Below, piece after piece: positions 39,743 to 49,410 of a stretch of 64,000 nt of DNA; positions within the stretch are counted from its first letter, which is position 1, and the number at the start of each line of letters is the position of its first letter. The DNA is from Nocardia beijingensis NBRC 16342 (GTDB taxonomy: Bacteria > Actinomycetota > Actinomycetes > Mycobacteriales > Mycobacteriaceae), in contig NZ_BDBC01000019.1 of assembly GCF_001612785.1 (NCBI RefSeq), positions 124,001 through 188,000 on the forward strand, given 5' to 3'. A program made the position numbers and the translations under genes. The notes beneath the pieces are model-generated. The model made no database searches. It saw only the letters and a list, made by a program, of their open reading frames with translations, and had not been told where the DNA came from.

Positions 39743-39761
39743 GCGTCATAGCCCGCTGAGC
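39728..39761 (+). repeat. 17-bp perfect tandem duplication across the usp stop codon
   Basis: GTCATAGCCCGCTGAGC occurs at 39728-39744 and again at 39745-39761. The first copy encodes the last residues and TGA stop of the universal stress protein; the second is non-coding. Looks like a recent slippage event. Confidence 0.85.
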
Positions 39762-39846
39762 GGCGGGGCCCGGACCGCCCGGCGTGCGCGCCGTCACGGC
39801 GGGCCGCGTTCCGGAGCACCCGCGTCGACATGGGAAGATGAACGAT

Positions 39847-41051
39847 GTGCTGCGTTGGATAACTGCCGGAGAATCCCATGGTCCCGCTCTCGTCGCCATC
39901 CTCGAGGGGATGGTGGCAGGCGTCGAGGTGACGTCGGACGAGATCTCCGCGCAGCTGGCGCGCCGCAGGCTCGGCTACGGTCGCGGCGCGCGGATGAAGT
40001 TCGAGGCCGACAAGGTCACCGTGGTGGGTGGCGTTCGGCACGGGCGCACGATGGGCGGCCCGGTGGCCATCGAGGTGGCCAACAGCGAGTGGCCGAAGTG
40101 GACCACCGTCATGTCGGCCGACCCGGTCGACCCGGCCGAACTCGCCGACTTGGCCCGCAACGCACCCCTGACCCGGCCACGGCCCGGACACGCCGACTAC
40201 TCCGGCATGCTCAAGTACAACTTCGACGACGCCCGCAATGTGCTCGAGCGCGCCAGCGCCAGGGAGACCGCCGCGCGCGTCGCGGCGGGCACCGTCGCAC
40301 GCAATTTCCTGCGCCAGGCGTTCGGCGCGGAGGTCGTCTCGCATGTCGTGTCGATCGGCGCCGCGCAGAACACCTCCGGCATCGTGCCGACCGCCGCCGA
40401 TCTCGCCGCGGTGGACGAGAGCCCCGTGCGCGCGTTCGACAAGGACGCCGAAGCCGCGATGATCGCGGAGATCGAGGCGGCCAAGAAGGACGGCGACACC
40501 CTCGGTGGCGTTGTCGAGGTGGTCGTGGCGGGACTTCCGGTCGGCCTCGGCTCGTTCACCAGCGGCGAGAACCGGCTGGACGCACGCCTGGCGGCCGCGC
40601 TGATGGGCATCCAGGCCATCAAAGGCGTCGAGGTGGGCGACGGTTTCGAGACCGCGCGCCGCCGCGGCAGCCAGGCGCACGACGAGATGCGGCCCGGCCC
40701 CGACGGCGTGCTGCGTTCGACCAACCGTGCCGGCGGCCTGGAAGGCGGCATGACCAACGGCGAGGCGCTGCGCGTGCGCGCGGCCATGAAGCCGATCTCC
40801 ACGGTGCCGCGCGCGCTGTCCACCGTCGACATGACCACCGGCGACGAGGCCGTCGCCATCCATCAGCGTTCGGACGTGTGCGCCGTGCCCGCCGCGGGCG
40901 TGGTGGCCGAATCCATGGTGGCGCTGGTCGTCGCGCAGGCCGCGCTGGAGAAGTTCGGCGGCGACTCGCTCACCGAGACCGTCGATAACATCACCAGCTA
41001 CATCAAGCGCATCAGCACTCGCCCCCACGTGCATGCGGACAGTCGGTCGCA

Positions 41052-41055
<4 letters not shown>
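39847..41055 (+). CDS. aroC: Chorismate synthase
   Basis: 402 residues from the GTG at 39847, chosen because the family starts at [20 protein letters not shown] and M. tuberculosis AroF has 401 residues; an ATG at 39838 adds three. It converts EPSP to chorismate using reduced FMN. Conserved stretches: [50 protein letters not shown], and [20 protein letters not shown]. It overlaps aroK by 4 nt. First gene of the aroC-aroK-aroB operon. Confidence 0.97.
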
Positions 41056-43057
<2,002 letters not shown>

Positions 43058-43074
43058 TCGCACCGGCCACACGA

Positions 43075-43105
43075 AAACGGCGCGCCCGGTTCGGGCGCGC
43101 CGTTT
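43075..43105. terminator. Bidirectional terminator between aroB and the B-4DMT gene
   Basis: AAACGGCGCGCCCG-gtt-CGGGCGCGCCGTTT: perfect 14-bp arms, 3-nt loop, with A-rich and T-rich edges on either side, placed between two convergent stops (43057 and 43113). It serves both directions. Confidence 0.9.
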
Positions 43106-43112
43106 CGTCGAA

Positions 43113-43592
43113 TCAGATCGCGCTGCCCGCGGCGGAGTACAGCGACGGCGGAGTGGAGCGCCCCTTGCCGTTCTGCCGTTCGGCCAGCATCCGGCCGACA
43201 CCGACGCCGACCAGCGCGGGCACGAAGATCAGCAGGATGATGAACGCCGCGCCCGCCGTGACTTCGAACAGCAAGCCGTTGTCGCCGAGATCGAACCGGG
43301 GAACCAAGTCCAGGATCCAGGAGGCCAGCCCGCTGCCGACACCACCGACGACAGCGGCCTTCAGCCACATCATGGTCAGATCGGCGCCGCGTTCGGCGTC
43401 TCCACTCGCGATGCGGTCCCTGCGACCGTCCAGCACACCCCAGGCCACGATGACCGCGACCAGCACGATCAGGCACAGCAGGCGCATCAGCGCCCCGTGC
43501 GTCGGCCAGTCAACCATCGCGAACCCGAGCCCGGCGCGCAACGCCACCACCAGCGCCCCGAGCACGACGGCCCGCAACAACCAAGCATTCAT
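43113..43592 (-). CDS. B-4DMT-like small membrane transporter protein
   Basis: 159 residues from the ATG at 43592; earlier in-frame ATGs (43604, 43613) are possible. Four hydrophobic helices: LLRAVVLGALVVALRAGLGF, LMRLLCLIVLVAVIVAWGVL, LKAAVVGGVGSGLASWIL and TAGAAFIILLIFVPALVGVG. It matches the small four-helix protein found beside the aro genes in mycobacteria (Rv2536-like), although that gene's place relative to aroB is rearranged. Function unknown. Confidence 0.75.
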   Translation of the reverse strand: MNAWLLRAVVLGALVVALRAGLGFAMVDWPTHGALMRLLCLIVLVAVIVAWGVLDGRRDRIASGDAERGADLTMMWLKAAVVGGVGSGLASWILDLVPRFDLGDNGLLFEVTAGAAFIILLIFVPALVGVGVGRMLAERQNGKGRSTPPSLYSAAGSAI

Positions 43593-43710
43593 GCGAAACA
43601 CCATAACGCCCATTCGGCCGTAAACGAACGAAACCGGCGCGGCGAGATTCGCGCTGCCCACCGGACGCCCTGCCGTATTCTGGCCGGACCCGCACTCGTC
43701 CGAGGTAGCC

Positions 43711-44649
43711 ATGCGCGTCACGAAAATGACCACCCACGTCGGGGCCGAAGTCACCGATATCGATCTGTCTCGCGCACTTCCCGATTCGGAAATCGCCTCC
43801 CTCCGTGCCGCGCTGCTGGAACACAAGGTTTTGTTCTTCTCCGATCAGGACCTCGACCATGCGAGCCATATCGAGTTCGCCCGCCGGTTCGGTCCCGTCA
43901 CTGCGGCGCACCCGCTGATCGACACCTCGTCGTCCGCTTTTCCTGAGATCTTGACCGTCGACAATCTCGCGAACGAACGGAAATACGGCAAGAGCGCCGC
44001 CGAGCGGCGCCGAACGCAGACCTCGCCGCTGTCGTCCTGGCACAGCGATCTCACGCCCGTGGTGAATCCGCCGTCCATCGGCATCCTCCGCGCGCAGACG
44101 GTCCCGGCTTTCGGCGGTGATACCCAGTGGTGCAATCTGGTCGCCGCTTACCAGGGCATCTCACCGGCGGTGCGGGCGATGCTCGAAACGCTGGCGGCCG
44201 AACATCGCTATCTCGCCGGCTACCAGAGCGCCGAACCCGACGACCGGTACCACCGCACGGTCGCCGCCCGCCCGCTGGCCGCGGTACATCCGGTGGTGCG
44301 CGGGCACCCGGAGACCGGCGAGTCGGCGTTGTTCGTGAATCCACTGTTCACCCACCGCATTCTGGGCCTGACCGGCGCGGAGAGCAGGCACGTTCTGGCG
44401 ATGCTGTTCGAACAGCTCACCGATCCTGCCTTCACCGTGCGGTACCGGTGGCGTGCGGGCAGCGTCGCGATGTGGGACAACCGGGCGACGGCGCACACGC
44501 CGCCGGCCGATCTCGCCGGACCGGTGGAGCGAGTGCTGCACCGCGTGTCCGTCGTCGGCGAGGTCCCCGTCGGCGTCGGCGGCCAGCGCTCGTACGCGTT
44601 GGACGGCGACCCGTGGCCGGCACACCGTCACGGGGACGCGGCGGGTTGA
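43711..44649 (+). CDS. TauD/TfdA-family 2-oxoglutarate dioxygenase
   Basis: 312 residues. Iron/2-oxoglutarate dioxygenase: the N-terminal part VTKMTTHVGAEVTDIDLSRA is TauD-like, the metal pair His-x-Asp is in PLSSWHSDLTPVVNPP (His near 111), and the 2-oxoglutarate-side residues are in FVNPLFTHRILGL, with the distal His/Arg in MWDNRATAHTPPADL and ERVLHRVSV. Typical substrates are sulfonates, sulfate esters or amino acids, or residues in natural-product pathways. GAGG precedes the ATG. Its 3' end overlaps the convergent STAND gene by 22 nt. First gene of the island that separates aroB from aroE. Confidence 0.87.
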   Translation: MRVTKMTTHVGAEVTDIDLSRALPDSEIASLRAALLEHKVLFFSDQDLDHASHIEFARRFGPVTAAHPLIDTSSSAFPEILTVDNLANERKYGKSAAERRRTQTSPLSSWHSDLTPVVNPPSIGILRAQTVPAFGGDTQWCNLVAAYQGISPAVRAMLETLAAEHRYLAGYQSAEPDDRYHRTVAARPLAAVHPVVRGHPETGESALFVNPLFTHRILGLTGAESRHVLAMLFEQLTDPAFTVRYRWRAGSVAMWDNRATAHTPPADLAGPVERVLHRVSVVGEVPVGVGGQRSYALDGDPWPAHRHGDAAG

Positions 44650-47600
44650 CCGTTCGCTTGCCGGGCGGGCAGTAGGAACCGGTGCCGCTCGTCGACGGTG
44701 AGTTCGCGCAACCCCATCGCGTTCGCCACGGCGGGCACCGAGTCGAGATCCCTGCCGAAGTTCCAGATCCGGATCTCGCCGTCGTCGCTGCTGGTGGCCA
44801 GCTGTTCGCCGTCCCTGCGCCAATGCAGACCCCAGACCGGCTGCTTGTGACCGCGCACCACGGCCAGCGACCGCTGGTCGTCGACCGACCAGAGCCGGAT
44901 CGTCCCGCTCCGGGTGGCCCCCGCGATCCAGCCCGGCTCCCGGGGCGACCAGGCGACCGCCTGGACCGCGTCGTCGCCGATGCTGAAGCTCGCCTGCAGC
45001 TCCCCCGTGGCGGCGTCCCAGATCCGCAAGTAACCGTCGAAGCATCCGGTCGCGATCCGGGTACCGTCGGTCGACCACGCCGCGGTCCAGACTTCGTCGT
45101 GGTGCCCGTCCAGCATCAGGATCTCCCGCTGTCCCGCCACGTCGAGGACGCGGACCGTCCGGTCCAGCAGCGCTACGACCAAGCGGCCGCCGTCGCGGGA
45201 CCAATCCGTGGCGGTGACTCCGTCGGCGAAGGTCAGCACCGTCGGTGCGGATTCGACGGCCGACATGTCCCACAGCCGCACCGTGCGGTCCCGTGAGGCG
45301 GTAGCGAGCCGGTCGCCTCCGGGACTCCACGAAACCCAGGTCCCCACCCCGGAGTGACCGCGCAAGACGGAACGGCAACCGCCGGTCGCAGAGTCCCAGA
45401 TCCGGATGGTCTGGTCACGGCTGGTGCTGGCCAGCAGTCCCCCGGATGGCGACCAGTGCAGATGGACGGCCTCGGATTCGTGGCCGAGGAACGTGGTCAA
45501 CTCGCGTCCGGTGCGAACGTCCCAGAGCTTCACCGAACCGTCGAACGCCGCGGAAGCCAGTCGCCGTCCGTCCGCGGCCCACGCGACGGCGCGCGTCAAT
45601 CGGTCGTGCTGCAGCTGCGTCACCGCGCTGCTCCAGACCCGCAGGGTTCCGTCGGCCGATCCGGTCACCACTTGGCTGTCGTCGGGCGCCCAGGAGACCG
45701 ATGTGGTCGCCTCGTCCTGGCTGCGCTGCGTGATCACCGCGCGGTAGGGCCGCACCGACCAGATCTTCAGGGTCCGGTCCTCGCTACAGGTCGCCAGCCG
45801 GTCGCCGTCGTGCGACCAGGCGACGGCCACCGTCGCGGCGTCGTGGGCGACGAACAGCTCGTCGAGCGCGCGCTCCCGCGGCGCCCAGATCCGCACGATC
45901 CAGTCGCTGGAGCCCGAGGCGAGCCGATCTCCGCTCGGATTCCAGTCCAGGTCGAGCACGGCCGCTTCGTGCCCGTACAGGACATCGGTGGCGGTCGCGC
46001 CCGCGACGTCCCAGAGGCGGACGGTGCGGTCGGCGCCACCGCTGGCCAGCCGCGCGCCGTCGGGCGACCACGCCACCGCGTGCACCGCACCGGCATGCTC
46101 GCTCCAGCACGCCACCTCCGACCCCGCCGCCACATCCCACACCCGCACCACCCCGTCCGCGCCACCGCTGGCCAGCCACGCGCCGTCGGGCGACCACGCC
46201 ACCGCGTGCACCGCACCGGCATGCTCGCTCCAGCACGCCACCTCCGACCCCGCCGCCACATCCCACACCCGCACCACCCCATCCGCGCCACCGCTGGCCA
46301 ACCACGCGCCATCCGCCGACCACGCCACCGAGCAGGCGCCGCTCCCACCCACCGGCCAGGACACCGTCTCCTGGCTGCCCGCGCGGTCGTACAGCATCAC
46401 GGCGCCGTCGGCCAAGGCGGCGGCGATGAGCTGGCTGCCGGGCGCCCAGGCCACCTGACGGACGGCGGCCGAGGCCAGACGGGTCACCCGATGCAACCTC
46501 GTCGCGCACAGAGCGGCGACCAGGACCTGCCGGGTTTCCGGGGTGGGCGCGTACTCCCGTTCGGCGGCGAGCGCCACCATGATGGCGGTATCGGGTTCGC
46601 GCATGATCCACTCCGAGGCCACCACGGCGCTGGCATCGGCGAGCCGTTCCGCGGTCACCCGGTCCGCACGGGTCGAGCGCTGCAGGAACTCCTCGACCGT
46701 CGGCACCGCCTGCGCGTCCGCTCCCGCATCCGCCCACCATCCCAGAGCGGCTTCCAATCGCGCTCCGGCGAGCAGGAATTCGTCCGCGCGCTCGGACTCC
46801 GCCCAGTCCCTTGCCCACCGTTCCAGCCGGGAAAGCTGTTCCAGGCCGGCGCGTCTGGTTTCGGCGAGCTGCCGCAGTGGCGCCCAGTGCCGGATCAACG
46901 CCTCGTGGGTGACCTGGTAGAAGACCCCGTCCGATTGCGGGCCCGAGTCCGCCGAGAGCAGCCGCGCCTGCACGAAAGCCGCCACGATGCGGCGATCGTC
47001 CGGCGACAGAGTGGCGTCGTTGACCTGCCTGCGGGTGAAGCTGGACCCTTCCAGGTGGAAGAAACGCAGCAGCGTGTCCAGGATGCGGTCCTCGACGGCC
47101 CCGCGGCGCACGAGGTCCTCGGTGACGCTGTTCGCGCGCGCGGACAGCGCGCCGAGCACGCCGCCGGAGGCCTGGTAATCCGCCTCGGTGATCACCGTGC
47201 GGGCCCCTTTGCGTTCCCACAGTTCCATCAGCGTCCAGGCCAGCAGCGGCAGCGCCTCCCCGCTGCCGGTCTCACCGACCATCTGACGCACCAGATCGGG
47301 TGGATCGAAACGCACACCGGCGGCGTCCGCCGGACGCTCGATGACCTCGTGCAGCGCCGAGGTCGGCAGCACCGCGACCGGGACGGGGTGCTCGAACAGC
47401 TCGGCATGCGGCCCGGACAGGAAGTGGGTCAGGAATTCCGAGCGGAACACCAGGATCACGCACGCCCACGGACACGTGCGCAGCACACGCTCGATCATGG
47501 TCAAGTAGCGGCGCTCCTCGTCCTCCGATCGCGCGGTCACCAATTCCTCGGCCTGGTCGACGACGAGCAGCAGCTGCGGCGAGCGATGCGCCGCCTTCGC

Positions 47601-48203
47601 TCGCAACCGCTCCAGACAGTCGCGGAGATGATCGGTGTCGCGACTCAGCTCGCGCTCCACCGCGCCGACCGACCCGTCCAAGCCGCCCTCGACCAGCGCG
47701 CGGGCGAGCGAGCGCAGGGGTTCCGGGCCGGGCACCACCCGGGGCAGCACCACCCACCTCCCCCGGCGAGCCGTCAGGCGGGGCACCAGTCCGGCCTGCA
47801 CCAGCGACGATTTCCCCGAGCCGCTAGGTCCGACGATCGCGATGCAGCGCAGCAGATCCGCCTGCTCGACCTGGACCCGATCGAGCAGCCTGCGGATGTC
47901 GCGATCGCGGCCGAAGAACACGCCCGCCTCGCTCTCGGAGAACGCGTCGAGCCCGGGATACGGGCTCTCACCCGCCTTCAAACGCACCCGCTCCCAGCGG
48001 GATTCGGAGAGATGCCGCCACACGCGTACCCCGATCAACAGCAGAGCGGAGGCGAGCAGCGCGCCGAAAGCCCAGAGCGGAGCCGCTTCATGGACGAAGG
48101 TGGGCAGGTTGTCGTCACTGGTGGCGAGGTTCGTCGCCAAACCGAGCAGCGTTCCGACGAGGATGGAGAACAGATCGGGTACCAGATCCGACCGCGATTT
48201 CAT
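44628..48203 (-). CDS. Membrane-anchored nSTAND-type NTPase with fourteen WD40 repeats
   Basis: 1191 residues. Two N-terminal membrane helices (LFSILVGTLLGLATNLA at 11-27, PLWAFGALLASALLLIGVRV near 42-61), then SPYPGLDAFSESEAGVFFGR, which introduces the nSTAND1 NTPase. Walker A is VGPSGSGKSSL (124-134) and Walker B LLLVVDQAEEL (211-221). A helical region follows to about 590, then fourteen WD40 repeats to about 1160, enough for two seven-bladed propellers. Two neighbouring blades are identical over about 42 residues. STAND proteins are switches that assemble on ligand binding; here the propellers would sense and the NTPase relay. It is head-to-head with the peptide/methyltransferase operon (123-bp gap). 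Role in signalling, immunity or pathway control unknown. Confidence 0.88.
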   Translation of the reverse strand: MKSRSDLVPDLFSILVGTLLGLATNLATSDDNLPTFVHEAAPLWAFGALLASALLLIGVRVWRHLSESRWERVRLKAGESPYPGLDAFSESEAGVFFGRDRDIRRLLDRVQVEQADLLRCIAIVGPSGSGKSSLVQAGLVPRLTARRGRWVVLPRVVPGPEPLRSLARALVEGGLDGSVGAVERELSRDTDHLRDCLERLRAKAAHRSPQLLLVVDQAEELVTARSEDEERRYLTMIERVLRTCPWACVILVFRSEFLTHFLSGPHAELFEHPVPVAVLPTSALHEVIERPADAAGVRFDPPDLVRQMVGETGSGEALPLLAWTLMELWERKGARTVITEADYQASGGVLGALSARANSVTEDLVRRGAVEDRILDTLLRFFHLEGSSFTRRQVNDATLSPDDRRIVAAFVQARLLSADSGPQSDGVFYQVTHEALIRHWAPLRQLAETRRAGLEQLSRLERWARDWAESERADEFLLAGARLEAALGWWADAGADAQAVPTVEEFLQRSTRADRVTAERLADASAVVASEWIMREPDTAIMVALAAEREYAPTPETRQVLVAALCATRLHRVTRLASAAVRQVAWAPGSQLIAAALADGAVMLYDRAGSQETVSWPVGGSGACSVAWSADGAWLASGGADGVVRVWDVAAGSEVACWSEHAGAVHAVAWSPDGAWLASGGADGVVRVWDVAAGSEVACWSEHAGAVHAVAWSPDGARLASGGADRTVRLWDVAGATATDVLYGHEAAVLDLDWNPSGDRLASGSSDWIVRIWAPRERALDELFVAHDAATVAVAWSHDGDRLATCSEDRTLKIWSVRPYRAVITQRSQDEATTSVSWAPDDSQVVTGSADGTLRVWSSAVTQLQHDRLTRAVAWAADGRRLASAAFDGSVKLWDVRTGRELTTFLGHESEAVHLHWSPSGGLLASTSRDQTIRIWDSATGGCRSVLRGHSGVGTWVSWSPGGDRLATASRDRTVRLWDMSAVESAPTVLTFADGVTATDWSRDGGRLVVALLDRTVRVLDVAGQREILMLDGHHDEVWTAAWSTDGTRIATGCFDGYLRIWDAATGELQASFSIGDDAVQAVAWSPREPGWIAGATRSGTIRLWSVDDQRSLAVVRGHKQPVWGLHWRRDGEQLATSSDDGEIRIWNFGRDLDSVPAVANAMGLRELTVDERHRFLLPARQANGQPAASP
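46053..46310 (-). repeat. 126-bp tandem duplication of a WD40 blade
   Basis: Within the STAND gene, near-identical 126-bp (42-codon) units lie next to each other: the marker CGCGCCGTCGGG begins at 46053 and 46179, and a third, more diverged copy (CGCGCCATC) begins at 46305. The encoded blades share GAWLASGGADGVVRVWDVAA. The near-absence of synonymous changes shows recent duplication or gene conversion. Confidence 0.85.
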
Positions 48204-48325
48204 TTATTCCACCTTATGGACACACGCGGGCTCGAGTTGTTAACTTTAAGACCTTCGCCATGCGCGGAAGCATGGAAAGTTCTGTATGCCAGCCGGTTCA
48301 GATTACCCAGAGCGGGGGACGGGCC

Positions 48326-48565
48326 ATGATCGTTTCCGAAATGCGAGCAGCAGCCGCCACAGCAGCGCGGTCGGCGGCGCCGGATACCGTACCGGGCACC
48401 GCGGGCTGGCTCGCCGAGCCCGTCGCGCGATCGGCGGCGCCCGACGCGCTGCCCGGCGCCGCGAGCTGGCTCGCCGAATCCGGTGTTCAGCACCCGGTTA
48501 CCGCTGGGCGACCACAGTCCGTGATGGACGTCATCGACGACATCGTCGGCGACATGCGCCCTTGA
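48326..48565 (+). CDS. Candidate RiPP precursor peptide with two 20-residue repeats
   Basis: 79 residues from the ATG at 48326 (GGGGGAC upstream); in-frame ATGs at 48272 and 48260 would add 18 or 22 residues. After an Ala-rich N-terminus come two imperfect repeats, ARSAAPDTVPGTAGWLAEPV (14-33) and ARSAAPDALPGAASWLAESG (34-53), then a C-terminal helix-like segment QSVMDVIDDIVGDMRP. There is no signal peptide and no cysteine. Its stop codon overlaps the start of a borosin-like methyltransferase (TTGA), which argues for coupled synthesis. I infer that it is the substrate of that enzyme; the processed core is not identifiable, and the repeats or the C-terminal segment are both candidates. Confidence 0.6.
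   Translation: MIVSEMRAAAATAARSAAPDTVPGTAGWLAEPVARSAAPDALPGAASWLAESGVQHPVTAGRPQSVMDVIDDIVGDMRP
48365..48484 (+). repeat. 60-bp tandem repeat in the precursor gene
   Basis: Two 60-bp units, 48365-48424 and 48425-48484, encode the two 20-residue repeats of the peptide. They agree at Ala-Arg-Ser-Ala-Ala-Pro-Asp, Pro-Gly and Trp-Leu-Ala-Glu, while differing at several synonymous and hydrophobic positions, so the repeat is older than the WD40 duplication and appears to be under protein-level selection. Confidence 0.75.
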
Positions 48566-49410
48566 TCGGCGGCGCCGAGAACGTGCCGGCGGCCGAGGAC
48601 GCCGATCTCTATTTGGTCGGTCTCGGATTGAAGCCGTCCCATGTGACAGCGGAAACCCGAACAGTTCTGGGCGGTGTCAATCGAATTCTCTACGCCAGCT
48701 ATGTTCCCGGCACGGCGGAATTTCTCCGTGAACTCTGCCCGGACATAGTCGACACTTCGGAATTCTATGTGCACGGTTCCGATCGGCTGCGCACCTATAA
48801 AACGATGGCCGCGCGTGCGCTGGAGGCAGCGCTCGAGATGCCTCCGGTAGCGCTGGCCTTATACGGACATCCCTTGCTGTTGTCGCTGCCGTCGGCGATC
48901 TGCCTGCGCGCCGGTCCGCGCCTGGGTGTGCGGGTACGCACGCTGCCGGGCATCTCCGCGTTGGACTGTCTGACGGCGGATTTAGGCATCGACATCGTCG
49001 GCACGGGCGTCCAGATGCACGAGGCCACCGACATCCTGCTGTATCGACGCACGCTGCAGCCGGAGCTGGCGGCGGTCATCTGGCAGGTCGGCTTGCTGGG
49101 CACACGGCTGCACAGCGCCGACACCGGCAACACCCCGGACCGCATCCGGGAGCTGGGCGAGTATCTGTCTCGCTGCTACGCGGCGGACCACCCCGCCACC
49201 TTGGTCGTCTCGGCGATCACCGATGAGCCCTCGCGCCTCTACCACTCGACGGTGGGGCAGCTCGGTGAGGTCGGTGAACTACTGACCCCGGCGACAACGC
49301 TGTATCTGCCACCGATACCGGCGCCCGAACGAGTGGACCGCGACATCGCCGCCCGGTTGACGAACCCGGACTACCTCGACGCCGTCACCCTGCCCACAGG
49401 AAATCCGTGA
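48562..49410 (+). CDS. Tetrapyrrole-methylase-fold methyltransferase, borosin N-methyltransferase-like
   Basis: 282 residues from a TTG at 48562 overlapping the precursor stop; a GTG at 48583 gives 275. N-terminal DADLYLVGLGLKPSHVTAET is the SAM-binding strand of the tetrapyrrole methylase fold. FYVHGSDRLRTYKTM contains Tyr-x5-Arg-x3-Tyr, the spacing of the catalytic Tyr66/Arg72/Tyr76 of the borosin enzyme OphMA as I recall it. The later motifs LALYGHPLLLSLPSA, RTLPGISALDCLTADLGID and MHEATDILLYRR match peptide N-methyltransferases of this fold rather than cobalamin or siroheme enzymes. No precursor is fused to it, so this would be the split type. The N-terminal half has lower GC3 than neighbours. 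Its 3' end overlaps the convergent peptidase by 26 nt. Confidence 0.8.
   Translation: MIGGAENVPAAEDADLYLVGLGLKPSHVTAETRTVLGGVNRILYASYVPGTAEFLRELCPDIVDTSEFYVHGSDRLRTYKTMAARALEAALEMPPVALALYGHPLLLSLPSAICLRAGPRLGVRVRTLPGISALDCLTADLGIDIVGTGVQMHEATDILLYRRTLQPELAAVIWQVGLLGTRLHSADTGNTPDRIRELGEYLSRCYAADHPATLVVSAITDEPSRLYHSTVGQLGEVGELLTPATTLYLPPIPAPERVDRDIAARLTNPDYLDAVTLPTGNP

Noticed and set aside
45354..48329. 991-residue plus-strand frame opposite the STAND gene
   Set aside because: Antisense shadow; the repeated pattern merely mirrors the WD40 duplication.
48562..49410. Cobalamin or siroheme biosynthetic methylase
   Set aside because: The fold is shared, but the Tyr-x5-Arg-x3-Tyr segment, the coupled peptide gene and the absence of other cobalamin genes favour a peptide methyltransferase.
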